A DNA stretch of 64,000 nucleotides from Candidatus Gastranaerophilales bacterium (GTDB lineage Bacteria; Cyanobacteriota; Vampirovibrionia; Gastranaerophilales; Gastranaerophilaceae). Under the pieces are notes generated by a model. It did no database searches. It was given only the letters and a program-made list of their open reading frames with translations, and had not been told where the DNA came from. The stretch covers positions 62,001 through 126,000 of the forward strand of contig CALVED010000004.1 in assembly GCA_944326485.1 (NCBI GenBank), given 5' to 3'. This document shows positions 51,205 through 60,456 of this stretch, in pieces. Positions within the stretch are counted from its first letter, which is position 1. The number at the start of each line of letters is the position of its first letter. The position numbers and the translations under genes were made by a program.

Positions 51205-51807
51205 TTATACAAAGTCTTCAAAAGTATTTTCTTTTTGAGAATCAGAACTTTTATCAGCATTCTCATTGTTATTTTTTTCTGTTTCAATATCTGGAGAATT
51301 AATAATTTCATTTTTATTTCTTATTTTATCGACTGATTTTCCGGCAATTTTGCTTCCCAAATCGTATCCTGCCAGTGAAGCACATACAAAAGAAATTCCT
51401 TTTAGAATGTATAAGCTTGCAGATAATTTTTTATTATTCTTTACTGTATTAGTAGAACGAAGATTTTTATCTATGAAATTTAATCCTTTTTCAGCAACTT
51501 TTTCAAATGCGTACATAGAAGCAATACCACTGGCTTGTTGACAACCTGTTTTAACTTTATCCTCTGATTTTATTGTGTTATATGCACCGGATAATATAAT
51601 TAAAGGATATAAACATTTTTTTATTGTTCCTGTTATCTTTGTTAAAGTATTAGCGTGAGGAATTTTTAAAATACCTGCTTGGGCAGCACTATCAATTGTC
51701 CTTGTAGTTTGAATTCCTGCAATTCCTTCTTTAAAGACATTTTTTTCTTTTTGTCCGTATATTAAATTTTTACCTGCAAAATATGCACAAGAAATACCGT
51801 TTGGCAT
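51205..51807 (-). CDS. Hypothetical helical protein
   Basis: 200 aa, not recognised. It has no clear signal peptide but has two hydrophobic stretches (CLYPLIILSGAYNTI, YILKGISFVCASLAGYDLG). The last 50 residues are Asn/Glu/Ser-rich and disordered. The phrase AAQAGIL occurs also in the 147-aa protein at 54.8 kb, and both have the same layout of Gly/Ala helices and charged tail, so they may be related. The 3' end converges on the previous gene. Confidence 0.65.
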   Translation of the reverse strand: MPNGISCAYFAGKNLIYGQKEKNVFKEGIAGIQTTRTIDSAAQAGILKIPHANTLTKITGTIKKCLYPLIILSGAYNTIKSEDKVKTGCQQASGIASMYAFEKVAEKGLNFIDKNLRSTNTVKNNKKLSASLYILKGISFVCASLAGYDLGSKIAGKSVDKIRNKNEIINSPDIETEKNNNENADKSSDSQKENTFEDFV

Positions 51808-51979
51808 AAACTACCTTCTGAATATTTTTATTACTTTACTTACCTAAATATATAAAAACATTGACTTTGTTTGAATTTACACAAAAACTATAATTGTTTA
51901 CAAATTTAACAAATAGTTACTAATGCGAAGAATTTGTGCGAAAATAATACTTGTAGTTATTCAGGGGAGAGTATATTAA

Positions 51980-53131
51980 ATGAAAGACAAGACATTTTTA
52001 ATGATACCAGGACCAACGCCGGTACCAGAACGAGTATTACTGGAAATTGCTAAACATCCAATGGGGCATAGAAGTAGTGAGTTCGCAAAAGTATTAGAAT
52101 CTGTTTATTCTGATTTAAAGTATGTTTTTCAGACTAAGAATGATGTAATAGTTTATACTTCCAGTGGTACAGGAGCAATGGATGCTGCTTTGTCTAATTT
52201 AATTAATCCCGGTGATAAAGTTTTGTCATTAGTAATAGGAAATTTTGGTCAAAGATGGGCCAAAATAGCAAAAGCATTGGGTGCTGATGTTGAAACAATT
52301 GAAGTAGAACCAGGTAATGCTATTAATCCTGATGTTCTTAAAGAAAGATTAGAACAAGATGTAAATAAAGAAATAAAAATAGTTACACTTACTCAGAATG
52401 AAACATCAACAGGTGTTACAAATGATGTAAAAACTTTAGTATCTTACATAAAAGAGCATGGAGCATTATCTGTAGTTGACGGTGTAACAAGTTTAGGCGC
52501 AATGGAATGTAAGATGGATGAATGGGGGATTGATGTACTCATTTCTGGATCTCAAAAGGGTTTTATGATACCGCCAGGATTGTCTTTTCTTGCTGCTAGT
52601 GAAAAAGCTTGGGCTGTTCATAGGGAATGTAAAAGACCTGATTTCTATTTTAACTGGGAAACAAACAGAAAATCTGTAATTGCGAATTCAACAGCTTTTA
52701 CTCCTGCTGTTAGTCTTATTTCTGGGTTGAAAGTTGCACTGGAAATGATGAAAGAAGAAGGTCTTGATAATATAATTAATCGTCATACAAAAATTGCTAA
52801 TGCTCTAAGAGCTGCATTAAAAGCTATAGGACTTAAATTATTTGTTGAAGATGATTCAATTGCAAGTACATCAATAACTGCTATATTACCACCTGAAAAT
52901 ATCTCAGTGCCTGATATAAGAAAAGTATTAAAAAGTGATTACGATATAGTTGTAGCAAATGGACAAAATCAGCTAAAAGATAAAATTTTTAGAATGGGAA
53001 CTTTGGGTTTTGTTTCAGAAAGAGATGCAATCACTGCTATTGGAGCTTTAGAAGCAACTTTGTATAAACTTGGTTATAAGTTTGAGCTTGGTAAAGGTGT
53101 TGCTACTATAATAGAAAAAATGTGTGAATAG
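51980..53131 (+). CDS. Class V aminotransferase (serine/alanine-glyoxylate type)
   Basis: 383 aa, PLP enzyme. N-terminal FLMIPGPTPVPERVLLEIAKHPMGHRS is diagnostic of the alanine-glyoxylate/serine-pyruvate group. PLP lysine K193 in SGSQKGFMIPPG. Located 9 bp before serA, as in Thermotoga and Cyanobacteria, which suggests that it serves as the phosphoserine transaminase in place of SerC. Biochemical role therefore inferred from context. Shine-Dalgarno AGGGGAGAG. Confidence 0.92.
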   Translation: MKDKTFLMIPGPTPVPERVLLEIAKHPMGHRSSEFAKVLESVYSDLKYVFQTKNDVIVYTSSGTGAMDAALSNLINPGDKVLSLVIGNFGQRWAKIAKALGADVETIEVEPGNAINPDVLKERLEQDVNKEIKIVTLTQNETSTGVTNDVKTLVSYIKEHGALSVVDGVTSLGAMECKMDEWGIDVLISGSQKGFMIPPGLSFLAASEKAWAVHRECKRPDFYFNWETNRKSVIANSTAFTPAVSLISGLKVALEMMKEEGLDNIINRHTKIANALRAALKAIGLKLFVEDDSIASTSITAILPPENISVPDIRKVLKSDYDIVVANGQNQLKDKIFRMGTLGFVSERDAITAIGALEATLYKLGYKFELGKGVATIIEKMCE

Positions 53132-53140
53132 AGGATTTAA

Positions 53141-54733
53141 ATGAAAGTTTTAATTACAGATAAGATAAATGAAGCTGCAGGAAAAGAATTAGAAGGGGTA
53201 GCTCAAGTAGATTTTATCCCTACACTTAGTGAAGATGAGCTTGCTGAAAAAATAAAAGATTATGATGCTTTGATGGTAAGAAGCCAAACAAAAGTAACTA
53301 AAAAGATCTTAGATGCAGGAAAAAAATTAAAAATTGTTGGTAGAGCTGGTGTTGGTGTAGATAATGTAGATATAGAAGCAGCAACACAAAATGGAATAAT
53401 TGTCGTAAATTCGCCTGACGGTAATACAAATGCTGCAGCAGAACATACAATTGCAATGATGCTGGCTATGTCAAGAAATATTCCGGCAGCTGCAGCCTCT
53501 ACAAAAGAAGGTAAATGGGATCGTTCAAAATTTACAGGATGCGAAGTTTTTGGAAAGACGCTTGGAATAATTGGTTTTGGTAAAATAGGACATCACGTGG
53601 CAAATGTTGCTTTAGCACTTGGAATGAATGTAATTGTATCTGACCCATATACCACAAAGGAAGCTGTTGAAAAGATAGGTGCAAAATATATATCAAGTCT
53701 TGATGAATTTTGGCCACTTTGTGATTACATAACTATACATACTCCGAAAACAAAAGAAACAACTTCGTTAATTAATAAAAACACATTAAATAGAATGAAA
53801 AAAGGCGTAAGAATAATTAATTGTGCCAGAGGCGGAATAATTGATGAAGCTGCATTAAAAGAAGCAATTGAATCCGGACAAGTTCAATCTGCTGCAATTG
53901 ATGTTTTTGAAACTGAACCAGATATCAAAGCATCTCCTCTTTATTCTTGTGAAGGAAATGTTGTTATGACTCCTCATTTGGGCGCAAGTACAAAAGAAGC
54001 TCAATTTAATGTTGCAATAGATGTTGCTCAACAAATAAAAGAAGTACTTTCTGGTGGTAGTGCTAAGGCAGCTATAAATATTCCTGCATTAAAATCAGAT
54101 GTTATAGAGCCTGTTAAGGATTATATGCAACTTGCTGAAAATCTAGGCGAGCTTGTCCGGCAGTTATCAAAAGGTAATTTGAAAAATATTAATATTACTG
54201 TAAATGGTAACCTATCTGAATTGAATGTTGCTCCTCTTGAAGTTGCCGTACAGAAAGGTATCTTCTCATCTTCTGTTGAGAATGTAAATTTTGTAAACGC
54301 TCCTCTAATTGCAAAGAAAAGAGGTATTAATATAGTTACATCGAAGTCTCAAAAAGATTGTACTTTTATTGGCTCTATTTCTGTTACTTTAACAACTGAT
54401 ATTGGTGAAAATACAGTTACAGGTGCGTTAATTGCAAAGAATATGCCAAGAATAGTTCGTATTAACGATTATAATATGAGTATAGAAGCAGAAAAGCATA
54501 TGCTTATTGTGCTGCATGAAAATAAACCGGCAATGGTTGCTAAAGTAGCTGCTGTTATTGGTGAACATAATATAAATATTAATAGAATGCAAGTAGCACA
54601 GAAATCCAATAATAATGATAATGTTTCTATTATGATAATTACTATTGACAGAGATGTAGATGATTCGACAATGGATACTATTAATAAAATTGATGGTATA
54701 AAAAATGCACAATATATAAAGTTAAATGCATAA
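53141..54733 (+). CDS. serA: D-3-phosphoglycerate dehydrogenase, long form
   Basis: First step of serine synthesis. 530 aa. Substrate domain, then the NAD-binding fold with LGIIGFGKIGHHVANVA, catalytic Arg/Glu/His in NCARGGIIDEAAL, FETEPDI and TPHLGASTKEAQ. Intervening ASB domain about 320-450, and a C-terminal ACT domain (LIVLHENKPAMVAKVAAVIGEHNININRMQV), the site of serine feedback in related enzymes. It forms a two-gene unit with the aminotransferase, closed by a terminator. Confidence 0.96.
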   Translation: MKVLITDKINEAAGKELEGVAQVDFIPTLSEDELAEKIKDYDALMVRSQTKVTKKILDAGKKLKIVGRAGVGVDNVDIEAATQNGIIVVNSPDGNTNAAAEHTIAMMLAMSRNIPAAAASTKEGKWDRSKFTGCEVFGKTLGIIGFGKIGHHVANVALALGMNVIVSDPYTTKEAVEKIGAKYISSLDEFWPLCDYITIHTPKTKETTSLINKNTLNRMKKGVRIINCARGGIIDEAALKEAIESGQVQSAAIDVFETEPDIKASPLYSCEGNVVMTPHLGASTKEAQFNVAIDVAQQIKEVLSGGSAKAAINIPALKSDVIEPVKDYMQLAENLGELVRQLSKGNLKNINITVNGNLSELNVAPLEVAVQKGIFSSSVENVNFVNAPLIAKKRGINIVTSKSQKDCTFIGSISVTLTTDIGENTVTGALIAKNMPRIVRINDYNMSIEAEKHMLIVLHENKPAMVAKVAAVIGEHNININRMQVAQKSNNNDNVSIMIITIDRDVDDSTMDTINKIDGIKNAQYIKLNA

Positions 54734-54734
54734 C

Positions 54735-54772
54735 AAAAAAATACCTTGAGAAATTTCTCAAGGTATTTTTTT
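54735..54772 (+). terminator. Terminator of aminotransferase-serA
   Basis: Long perfect stem AATACCTTGAGAAA / TTTCTCAAGGTATT followed by seven T; overlaps the end of the converging gene region. Confidence 0.9.
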
Positions 54773-54787
54773 AGAAAATATGTAAAA

Positions 54788-55231
54788 TTATTTTATTTCA
54801 TGTTTTCCTTCGATATAACTGGCTTTATTTGATGCAATTTGATTTATTATAGGTGTTGCGATTGCAAGAGCCGTAATGCCTGCTAAAATTCCAGCTTGTG
54901 CTGCCGGTGATAAATTGTTTAATTTCTTAAATAATTTTGTTGATCCTATTTTATCTTTTAAAGAAATGTCAGATAAAATGTTTCCATTTTTTATTACTAT
55001 TGAATCAAGTTTTTCTGCAATATTTCCCTTTAATTTATTAAATGCATTTAGTGCATTTTTTGAAGTCCCTGTTAATAATGCTGTAGTACCTGCAGCACCT
55101 AAAGTTATACCGCCAAGCACTAATGTGTCTTTTGCGTTTTCTTTTAATATATCTTTTAAACATTCAGTTTTGTTTGGGATATTTTTGTTTGTTAATATGT
55201 GCATTGGTGAGCCTTGTATTCCTATTTCCAT
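54788..55231 (-). CDS. Hypothetical helical protein with Gly/Ala segments
   Basis: 147 aa, not recognised. Two hydrophobic Gly/Ala segments (DTLVLGGITLGAAGTTALLTG and AAQAGILAGITALAIATPIIN) with a polar helix between suggest a membrane hairpin or a pore-like insertion. AAQAGIL is shared with the protein at 51.2 kb. No signal peptide. AAGGAAA precedes the start. Confidence 0.65.
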   Translation of the reverse strand: MEIGIQGSPMHILTNKNIPNKTECLKDILKENAKDTLVLGGITLGAAGTTALLTGTSKNALNAFNKLKGNIAEKLDSIVIKNGNILSDISLKDKIGSTKLFKKLNNLSPAAQAGILAGITALAIATPIINQIASNKASYIEGKHEIK

Positions 55232-55347
55232 AAAATTTCCTTTCTACATATTTTATTTATTACCTTTACTTTTAGATAACAAGATAAAACACTTCAATTT
55301 AAAGAATTGTTTTTTTTTATAAAAATTATTAAAATTTGTTAACAATT

Positions 55348-55848
55348 TTATTCTTCAACGTATGTAGGAGCTGTTTTAGGACTTTTTCCTTTTATTACAT
55401 TATGATAATAAGCATAGGTCATAGGATTATTATTGTTTAGAATATCACCATTCAAAACTTTTGCTATAAATACACTATGTGTTTTTGTTTCAACTTTATC
55501 AATAATTTCGCAGATTAAATAAGCACATGCATCTGTTATTACAGGAAGTTCATCTATAATTGAATAAGGAATTACTTCAAATTTATTGAAATCACGTCCG
55601 CTTCTAAAACCAAATGTCCCTATAGCAAGTGGATTAGATTTTTCTGATAATATAGAAACGCTAAATTTTTTATTTTTTTCAAGACAAGTATGCGTATAAT
55701 TTTGGTGATTAACGCTAAGAGCAATAGTTGGAGGCTCTGATGTTATTTGCATAATACTGTTTACAGTACAGCCTGTATATTTATTATCGTCTTTGCAAGC
55801 AATAATATAAACACCATAAGATAAATTTTTAAATACATTATTATTCAT
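55348..55848 (-). CDS. Flavin reductase-like (flavoredoxin) protein
   Basis: 166 aa, FMN-binding split-barrel family. SYGVYIIACKDDNKYTGCTVNSIMQITSEPPTIALSV is the usual start of this fold, including the FMN-binding segment; later KKFSVSILSEKSNPLAIGTFG and SVFIAKVLNGDIL. Likely moves electrons through FMN, possibly a partner of rubredoxin or oxygen-defence proteins as in anaerobes; the ferritin gene lies directly upstream on the same strand. GGGAATTT before the start. Confidence 0.88.
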   Translation of the reverse strand: MNNNVFKNLSYGVYIIACKDDNKYTGCTVNSIMQITSEPPTIALSVNHQNYTHTCLEKNKKFSVSILSEKSNPLAIGTFGFRSGRDFNKFEVIPYSIIDELPVITDACAYLICEIIDKVETKTHSVFIAKVLNGDILNNNNPMTYAYYHNVIKGKSPKTAPTYVEE

Positions 55849-55892
55849 AAATTCCCTTTTTATTTATGATAACAAATTTTAAATAATTATAC

Positions 55893-55923
55893 AAAAAAGA
55901 GAAGCTTTATATAACTTCTCTTT
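55893..55923 (-). terminator. Terminator of the ferritin gene
   Basis: Stem AGAGAAG / CTTCTCT with a 9-nt loop, followed on the minus strand by TTTTTTG. It separates ferritin from the flavin reductase gene. Confidence 0.75.
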
Positions 55924-55943
55924 CTCATAATATATTAATTAAA

Positions 55944-56453
55944 TTAACCTATAACAGGTGCTACAAATGTTCTTGTTGCAAGTTCCTTGTCTAACATATA
56001 CAGGCAATTTTTATCATTGCAAATTAGTTTTAATGTTTTTAGAACATTACCAACATTTGATTCTTCTTCGACTTGTTCTTTTAAATACCAGTCTAAGAAT
56101 GAAACTGCTGCTCTATCTTTAACCTCATCAGCAACATCCATAAGTGCATTAATTCTTGATGTAACATATTGTTCGTGTTTTAGAACATCTTCGAATACTT
56201 CTAATGGTGAACTCCAGTCAGATTTTGGTTGTTCTATAGATTGAAGAGTAACTTTTCCACCTCTTTCGTTTAGGTAATTAAACATACCCATAGCATGAGC
56301 ATGTTCTTCTTGCATTTGTACGTTCATCCAATTTTTAAACCCTTGAAGATTCATTCTATCAAAGTATGCGTACATTGATAAATAAAAGTATTCTGAATAA
56401 AATTCTGCATTAATTTGATCATTAAATGCTTTTTCTAATTTTTCGTTAATCAT
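55944..56453 (-). CDS. ftnA: Non-heme ferritin
   Basis: 169 aa from the ATG at 56453, with AAGGAGA 7-8 bases upstream. A TTG two codons earlier is too close to that site. Di-iron residues of the four-helix bundle are visible: NAEFYSEYFYLSMYAYFD, MQEEHAHAMGMFNYL, LEVFEDVLKHEQYVTSRINALMDVA and FLDWYLKEQVEEE. Stores iron as 24-mers and limits oxidative damage, fitting an anaerobe exposed to oxygen pulses. Close to flavoredoxin. Confidence 0.95.
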   Translation of the reverse strand: MINEKLEKAFNDQINAEFYSEYFYLSMYAYFDRMNLQGFKNWMNVQMQEEHAHAMGMFNYLNERGGKVTLQSIEQPKSDWSSPLEVFEDVLKHEQYVTSRINALMDVADEVKDRAAVSFLDWYLKEQVEEESNVGNVLKTLKLICNDKNCLYMLDKELATRTFVAPVIG

Positions 56454-56541
56454 AATCAATTCTCCTTTTCATTAATTAATTTTACATCTAAATTAGATAA
56501 AAACATTAACCTATTAATTAAAAATTAATTATTTATTTAAA

Positions 56542-57768
56542 CTAAAAATATTTTTTATCTTTTAATTCATTAGGCATAAATTGTTGAATATAATCTGGGT
56601 TATCGTGAGTATAAACATAACCTTTACCAAAACCATATTTTTGAGCATCTTTATAATGAGAATCTCTTAAATGCATAGGAGGTTGAAAATTTAAACCGTT
56701 ATAAATATCTTGCATAGCTGCATCAATAGCCTTACAAGCTCTATTTGATTTTGGACAGCGAGCAATATATTCAACTGCTTGTGCTAAAGGTATTCTTGCT
56801 TCAGGCATGCCTAGAATCTCTGCTGCTTTAAATGCATTAATGGCAAGAGTAAGTGCGTGAGGAGCTGCATTACCTACATCTTCTGCTGCACAAACTATCA
56901 TCCTTCTTGCTATAAATCTTGGGTCTTCTCCAGCTGTAAGCATTTTAGCCAGCCAATATATTGCAGCATTTGGATCTGAGCCTCTCATACTTTTTTGGAA
57001 GGCTGATGCCATATCATAATGTTCTTGCATTGAGTATTTTATTGATGATGTTTGTACGAGTTCTTCAAGAGTCTCTACTTTTATGTGTCTTGTATTATTT
57101 TCTAACGGCGATGAAAAATATACATTTTCAATTAAATTTAATGCACTTCTTGCATCTCCCCTTGCATAATTTACTATAAAGTCTGATACATCTTTATCTA
57201 TTTTAATTTCAGAATATTTATTTGCAAGATATTGAAATCCTTTATTTATTATATTTTTCATTGATTTATCATCAATAGAACTTAATCTTAATACTTGAGT
57301 TCTTGATAAAAGGGCCGCATTAACTTGAAACGATGGATTTTCTGTTGTTGAACCTATTAAAAATACTGTCCCATCTTCGAGATAAGGTAATAGGGCATCT
57401 TGTTGTGTTTTATTATATCTATGTATTTCATCAATAAACAATATTGTTTTTTGACCATAGATGAGTTTCTCTTTTGCTGAATCTATTGCATCTTTTATGT
57501 CTTTAATTCCGGATGAAACAGCACTTAATTCGATAAAATGACTATTTGTATGATTTGCAATAATTCTTGCTAATGTTGTTTTTCCACAACCCGGAGGCCC
57601 CCACAAAATTAATGAAAATAATCTGTTTGTTTTCAGTAAATTCATTAAAGGTGAAGCTTCTCCAGTTATACTATATTGTCCAAGATATTCTTCAATATTT
57701 TTTGGTCTCAGTATTTCTGCTAATGGGGTTTGTTTATTGTTTTCTTTTAAATTATCAAATAAATCCAT
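56542..57768 (-). CDS. rarA: Replication-associated recombination protein RarA (MgsA)
   Basis: 408 aa AAA+ clamp-loader-like ATPase. LAEILRPKNIEEYLGQ at the N-terminus, Walker A LWGPPGCGKTTLARIIA, Walker B ILFIDEIHRYNKTQQDALLPYLEDG, sensor 1 LIGSTTENPSFQV, arginine finger LLSRTQVL. C-terminal MgsA tetramerisation domain (SMRGSDPNAAIYWLAKML, RRMIVCAAEDVG). Acts at stalled forks. Transcribed alone on this strand, upstream of the SBP gene on the other strand. Confidence 0.96.
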   Translation of the reverse strand: MDLFDNLKENNKQTPLAEILRPKNIEEYLGQYSITGEASPLMNLLKTNRLFSLILWGPPGCGKTTLARIIANHTNSHFIELSAVSSGIKDIKDAIDSAKEKLIYGQKTILFIDEIHRYNKTQQDALLPYLEDGTVFLIGSTTENPSFQVNAALLSRTQVLRLSSIDDKSMKNIINKGFQYLANKYSEIKIDKDVSDFIVNYARGDARSALNLIENVYFSSPLENNTRHIKVETLEELVQTSSIKYSMQEHYDMASAFQKSMRGSDPNAAIYWLAKMLTAGEDPRFIARRMIVCAAEDVGNAAPHALTLAINAFKAAEILGMPEARIPLAQAVEYIARCPKSNRACKAIDAAMQDIYNGLNFQPPMHLRDSHYKDAQKYGFGKGYVYTHDNPDYIQQFMPNELKDKKYF

Positions 57769-57827
57769 TGTTAAAAATTAGCCTTTACTTATAATATATT
57801 TTATCATTAATATAGGACTTTTTTATT

Positions 57828-59036
57828 ATGAAGAAAAGCTATTTAAAATATGTATTAATAATTATTATTGTTATATTATTGAGTTTTATTTTGCCTTTAT
57901 TTTTTAAAAATAAGAATGATAATTCAAAACAAACTATAACTTTTTGGACTCTTCAGCTTGGAACATTTGATGAATATATAAATAATGTTATATCAGAGTT
58001 TGAGAAAAAAAATCCTCAATATAAAATAAAGTGGATTGATATACCGTATTCAGAAGGTGAAAAAAGGACACTTGCTTCTATTTTAACTGATAATCCTCCT
58101 GATTTAGTTAACTTAACTCCAGATTTTTCTCTTTTATTGGCTCAAAAAAATGCTTTATTTTCTATTGATGAAAAATATTTAAATGATTATATTCCTGAAA
58201 TTAAAAATTCTTTAAAATACAATGGAAAGTTTTTTGGCATTCCTTTTTATGCTACATCTGCTGTTACATTGTATAATCGTGAATTATATTCTGGAAAACT
58301 TCCAAAATCTTATGATGAGTTGTTTAAAATTATTCCTAAAAGAAATACTTATATTACAATGATTAGTTTAACTGAAAATGATACGCTATTAAAATTTTTA
58401 AATAAATATAATATAAATTTTTATACTAATATTAATTCAGCAAAAAGTATTGAGTTGTTCTCAATAATAAAAAATTTATATTTAAAAAATTATATTCCAA
58501 AAGAAAGTATTACTCAAACGCATAGGGATGCTCTTGAAAAATATATGTCAGGTCAATTGGCTTTTTTAGTTACAGGTTCAAATTTTATAAATATGATAAA
58601 AGAAAATGCACCTTCTGTTTATAAATCAACAAAAATTTTGCCTCAACTAACAGGAGATACAAATAAATATGATTATTCTTTAATGAATTTTGTTATACCT
58701 GAAAAGTCTAAAAACAAACACGGTGCTCTTGAGTTTGCTTTATTCTTTACAAATTCTGTTAATCAACTGGAATTTTCAAAATTAACTTCAATTCTTCCTG
58801 TAAATAAATATGCTATTAAAGATGAGTTCTTTACTAAAAAAACTGATGATATACAAGTTCAGGCAAGAATTATAAGTGCTGCTCAATTGAATAATCTTCA
58901 AACACCATTGTTGACTGTCAAAAATAAAAAAGATTTAAATATATTGTCATCTAACTGTATTCAGGAAATTCTTATTAATAATAAAGATATAGCCCTTGTT
59001 CTAAATAAATTCGCACAGGATTGGGAAAAACTATAG
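57828..59036 (+). CDS. Extracellular sugar-binding protein (SBP family 1)
   Basis: 402 aa with an N-terminal membrane anchor (YVLIIIIVILLSFILPLFF) rather than a lipobox. Family 1 features are ITFWTLQLGTFDEYINNVISEFEKKNPQYKIKWIDIPYSEGEKRTLASILTDNPPDLVNL-like segments: the strand-helix at the start, PPDLVNLTPD and the later AVTLYNRELY. Likely a carbohydrate binder. It has no permease beside it; the sugar permease at 46.3 kb is a possible partner. A terminator hairpin lies across its stop. Confidence 0.85.
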   Translation: MKKSYLKYVLIIIIVILLSFILPLFFKNKNDNSKQTITFWTLQLGTFDEYINNVISEFEKKNPQYKIKWIDIPYSEGEKRTLASILTDNPPDLVNLTPDFSLLLAQKNALFSIDEKYLNDYIPEIKNSLKYNGKFFGIPFYATSAVTLYNRELYSGKLPKSYDELFKIIPKRNTYITMISLTENDTLLKFLNKYNINFYTNINSAKSIELFSIIKNLYLKNYIPKESITQTHRDALEKYMSGQLAFLVTGSNFINMIKENAPSVYKSTKILPQLTGDTNKYDYSLMNFVIPEKSKNKHGALEFALFFTNSVNQLEFSKLTSILPVNKYAIKDEFFTKKTDDIQVQARIISAAQLNNLQTPLLTVKNKKDLNILSSNCIQEILINNKDIALVLNKFAQDWEKL

Positions 59037-59056
59037 TTTCCCAAAAAACTTTTTTG
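59021..59056 (+). terminator. Terminator-like hairpin at the stop of the SBP gene
   Basis: TTGGGAAA (59021-59028) / TTTCCCAA (59037-59044) with an 8-nt loop containing the stop codon. Six T come after an AAAAC spacer, so efficiency is uncertain. Confidence 0.5.
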
Positions 59057-59071
59057 TTTTAAAATTTACTT

Positions 59072-60187
59072 ATGAAGTCATTTTTTAATTTTAAAATTCT
59101 TGATAGATATATATTAAAACAAGTTATTGAAGTATTTGTTCTTGGAATTATAGTTTTTACTTCTATAATTTTTGCTTCGGATACTTTTATTTCATTAATA
59201 AAACAAATATCTACATATGGAATGCCTTTTAAAATAGCATTTATGATAATTCTTTTAAATCTTCCGGCTGTAATTGTTATGACAATCCCTATGAGCGTAT
59301 TATTCTCTACTGTAATGGTTGTTAATAAAATGTGTTTACAATCAGAAATAACAATATTAAAAGCTTGCGGAATAAGCATAAAAAGAATATCTAAACCAAT
59401 TTTTATTTTTGCAATTTTTATGGCATTTTTAACTTTTTTTATTAATGAAACTATTGTTCCAATGACCACTTCTCAATCAAAAACACTAGCTCTTTATGCT
59501 TTAGTTCAAAGAAATATTCCTGAAGGTAAACATAATTTTTCCATGAAAGAATTGACCGAAGGTAATTATTTGAAAAGGTTATTCTATGTAGAAAAATGTG
59601 AGGATAAACAATTTTCTAATGTTTCAATTTTGGACTTATCAGATAAAGACAAAATTCAAATATTACAAGCAAAAACGGGTACTTCTGTTATTGAAGGCTG
59701 GCAGTTTGATAGTGCTTCTGTTTATACTATTTCTAAGGCAGGAAAGACTCTTAATACTTCTTGGATTGAAAAAACTATTGTAGATTTTGGAAGCGATATT
59801 CAAAAACAACTTGATAAAAAAAATGACGGGTCAGATTTTAATGTTATTCAGTTACTTCCATATTTAAAAAGTGCAAATACTGATGTTACTCCTGAAATTT
59901 TGGCAAGATATCAAGTTCGTTTTTGGGAAAAGATTGCTTTGCCTATTACTACAGTTGTTTTTGTTATATTAGGTATTCCACTTGCAATTACTCCTCCAAG
60001 AGTTAGACATAATAGAGGCTTTTTGTTTAGTATAGGAGTTATATTTTGTTATTATATAATTAGGGCATTTTCAATGTCATTAGGTTATAATTATACGATT
60101 CCTGCTTTCTATGCTGCTAATTTACCTAATATAATACTAGGTTTTATCGGCTATTTTATGTATAAGAGAAAGTCAGAGAATATTTAA
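59072..60187 (+). CDS. LptF/LptG-family LPS export permease
   Basis: 371 aa, YjgP/YjgQ family. Three N-terminal helices (ILKQVIEVFVLGIIVFTSIIFASDTF, LNLPAVIVMTIPMSVLFSTVMVV) with a conserved MTIPMSVL, a periplasmic beta-jellyroll middle (about 130-270), and three C-terminal helices (KIALPITTVVFVILGIPLAITPPRVRHNRGFLFSIGVIFCYYII contains the family motif IPLA). A single permease gene is usual in Cyanobacteria, which would form a homodimer with LptB. It supports an outer membrane. TAAAAT (59060-59065) ends 6 bp before the ATG, with no Shine-Dalgarno. Confidence 0.9.
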   Translation: MKSFFNFKILDRYILKQVIEVFVLGIIVFTSIIFASDTFISLIKQISTYGMPFKIAFMIILLNLPAVIVMTIPMSVLFSTVMVVNKMCLQSEITILKACGISIKRISKPIFIFAIFMAFLTFFINETIVPMTTSQSKTLALYALVQRNIPEGKHNFSMKELTEGNYLKRLFYVEKCEDKQFSNVSILDLSDKDKIQILQAKTGTSVIEGWQFDSASVYTISKAGKTLNTSWIEKTIVDFGSDIQKQLDKKNDGSDFNVIQLLPYLKSANTDVTPEILARYQVRFWEKIALPITTVVFVILGIPLAITPPRVRHNRGFLFSIGVIFCYYIIRAFSMSLGYNYTIPAFYAANLPNIILGFIGYFMYKRKSENI

Positions 60188-60456
60188 AATTTGTAATTGT
60201 AAACAAATGTAAAGTATAAATACAGTTGTTTTTATATATATAATATTTAATTAGTATATATAACATCTATGTTCAATATCTAATAAATACATAACAAAAT
60301 AATGGTTGATTTGTTTGAAACTCAATAGATAATTGTGTTTTAGCTGTTTAAAACGTTGTTTGCCTTTTTTAGTAATTGATTAAGCAATTCGAGAAACTAA
60401 ATTGTTTTTATATAAATGTGGGTTAGTTAAAAAGATTTAGAAAAGGTAGGTTAGTT

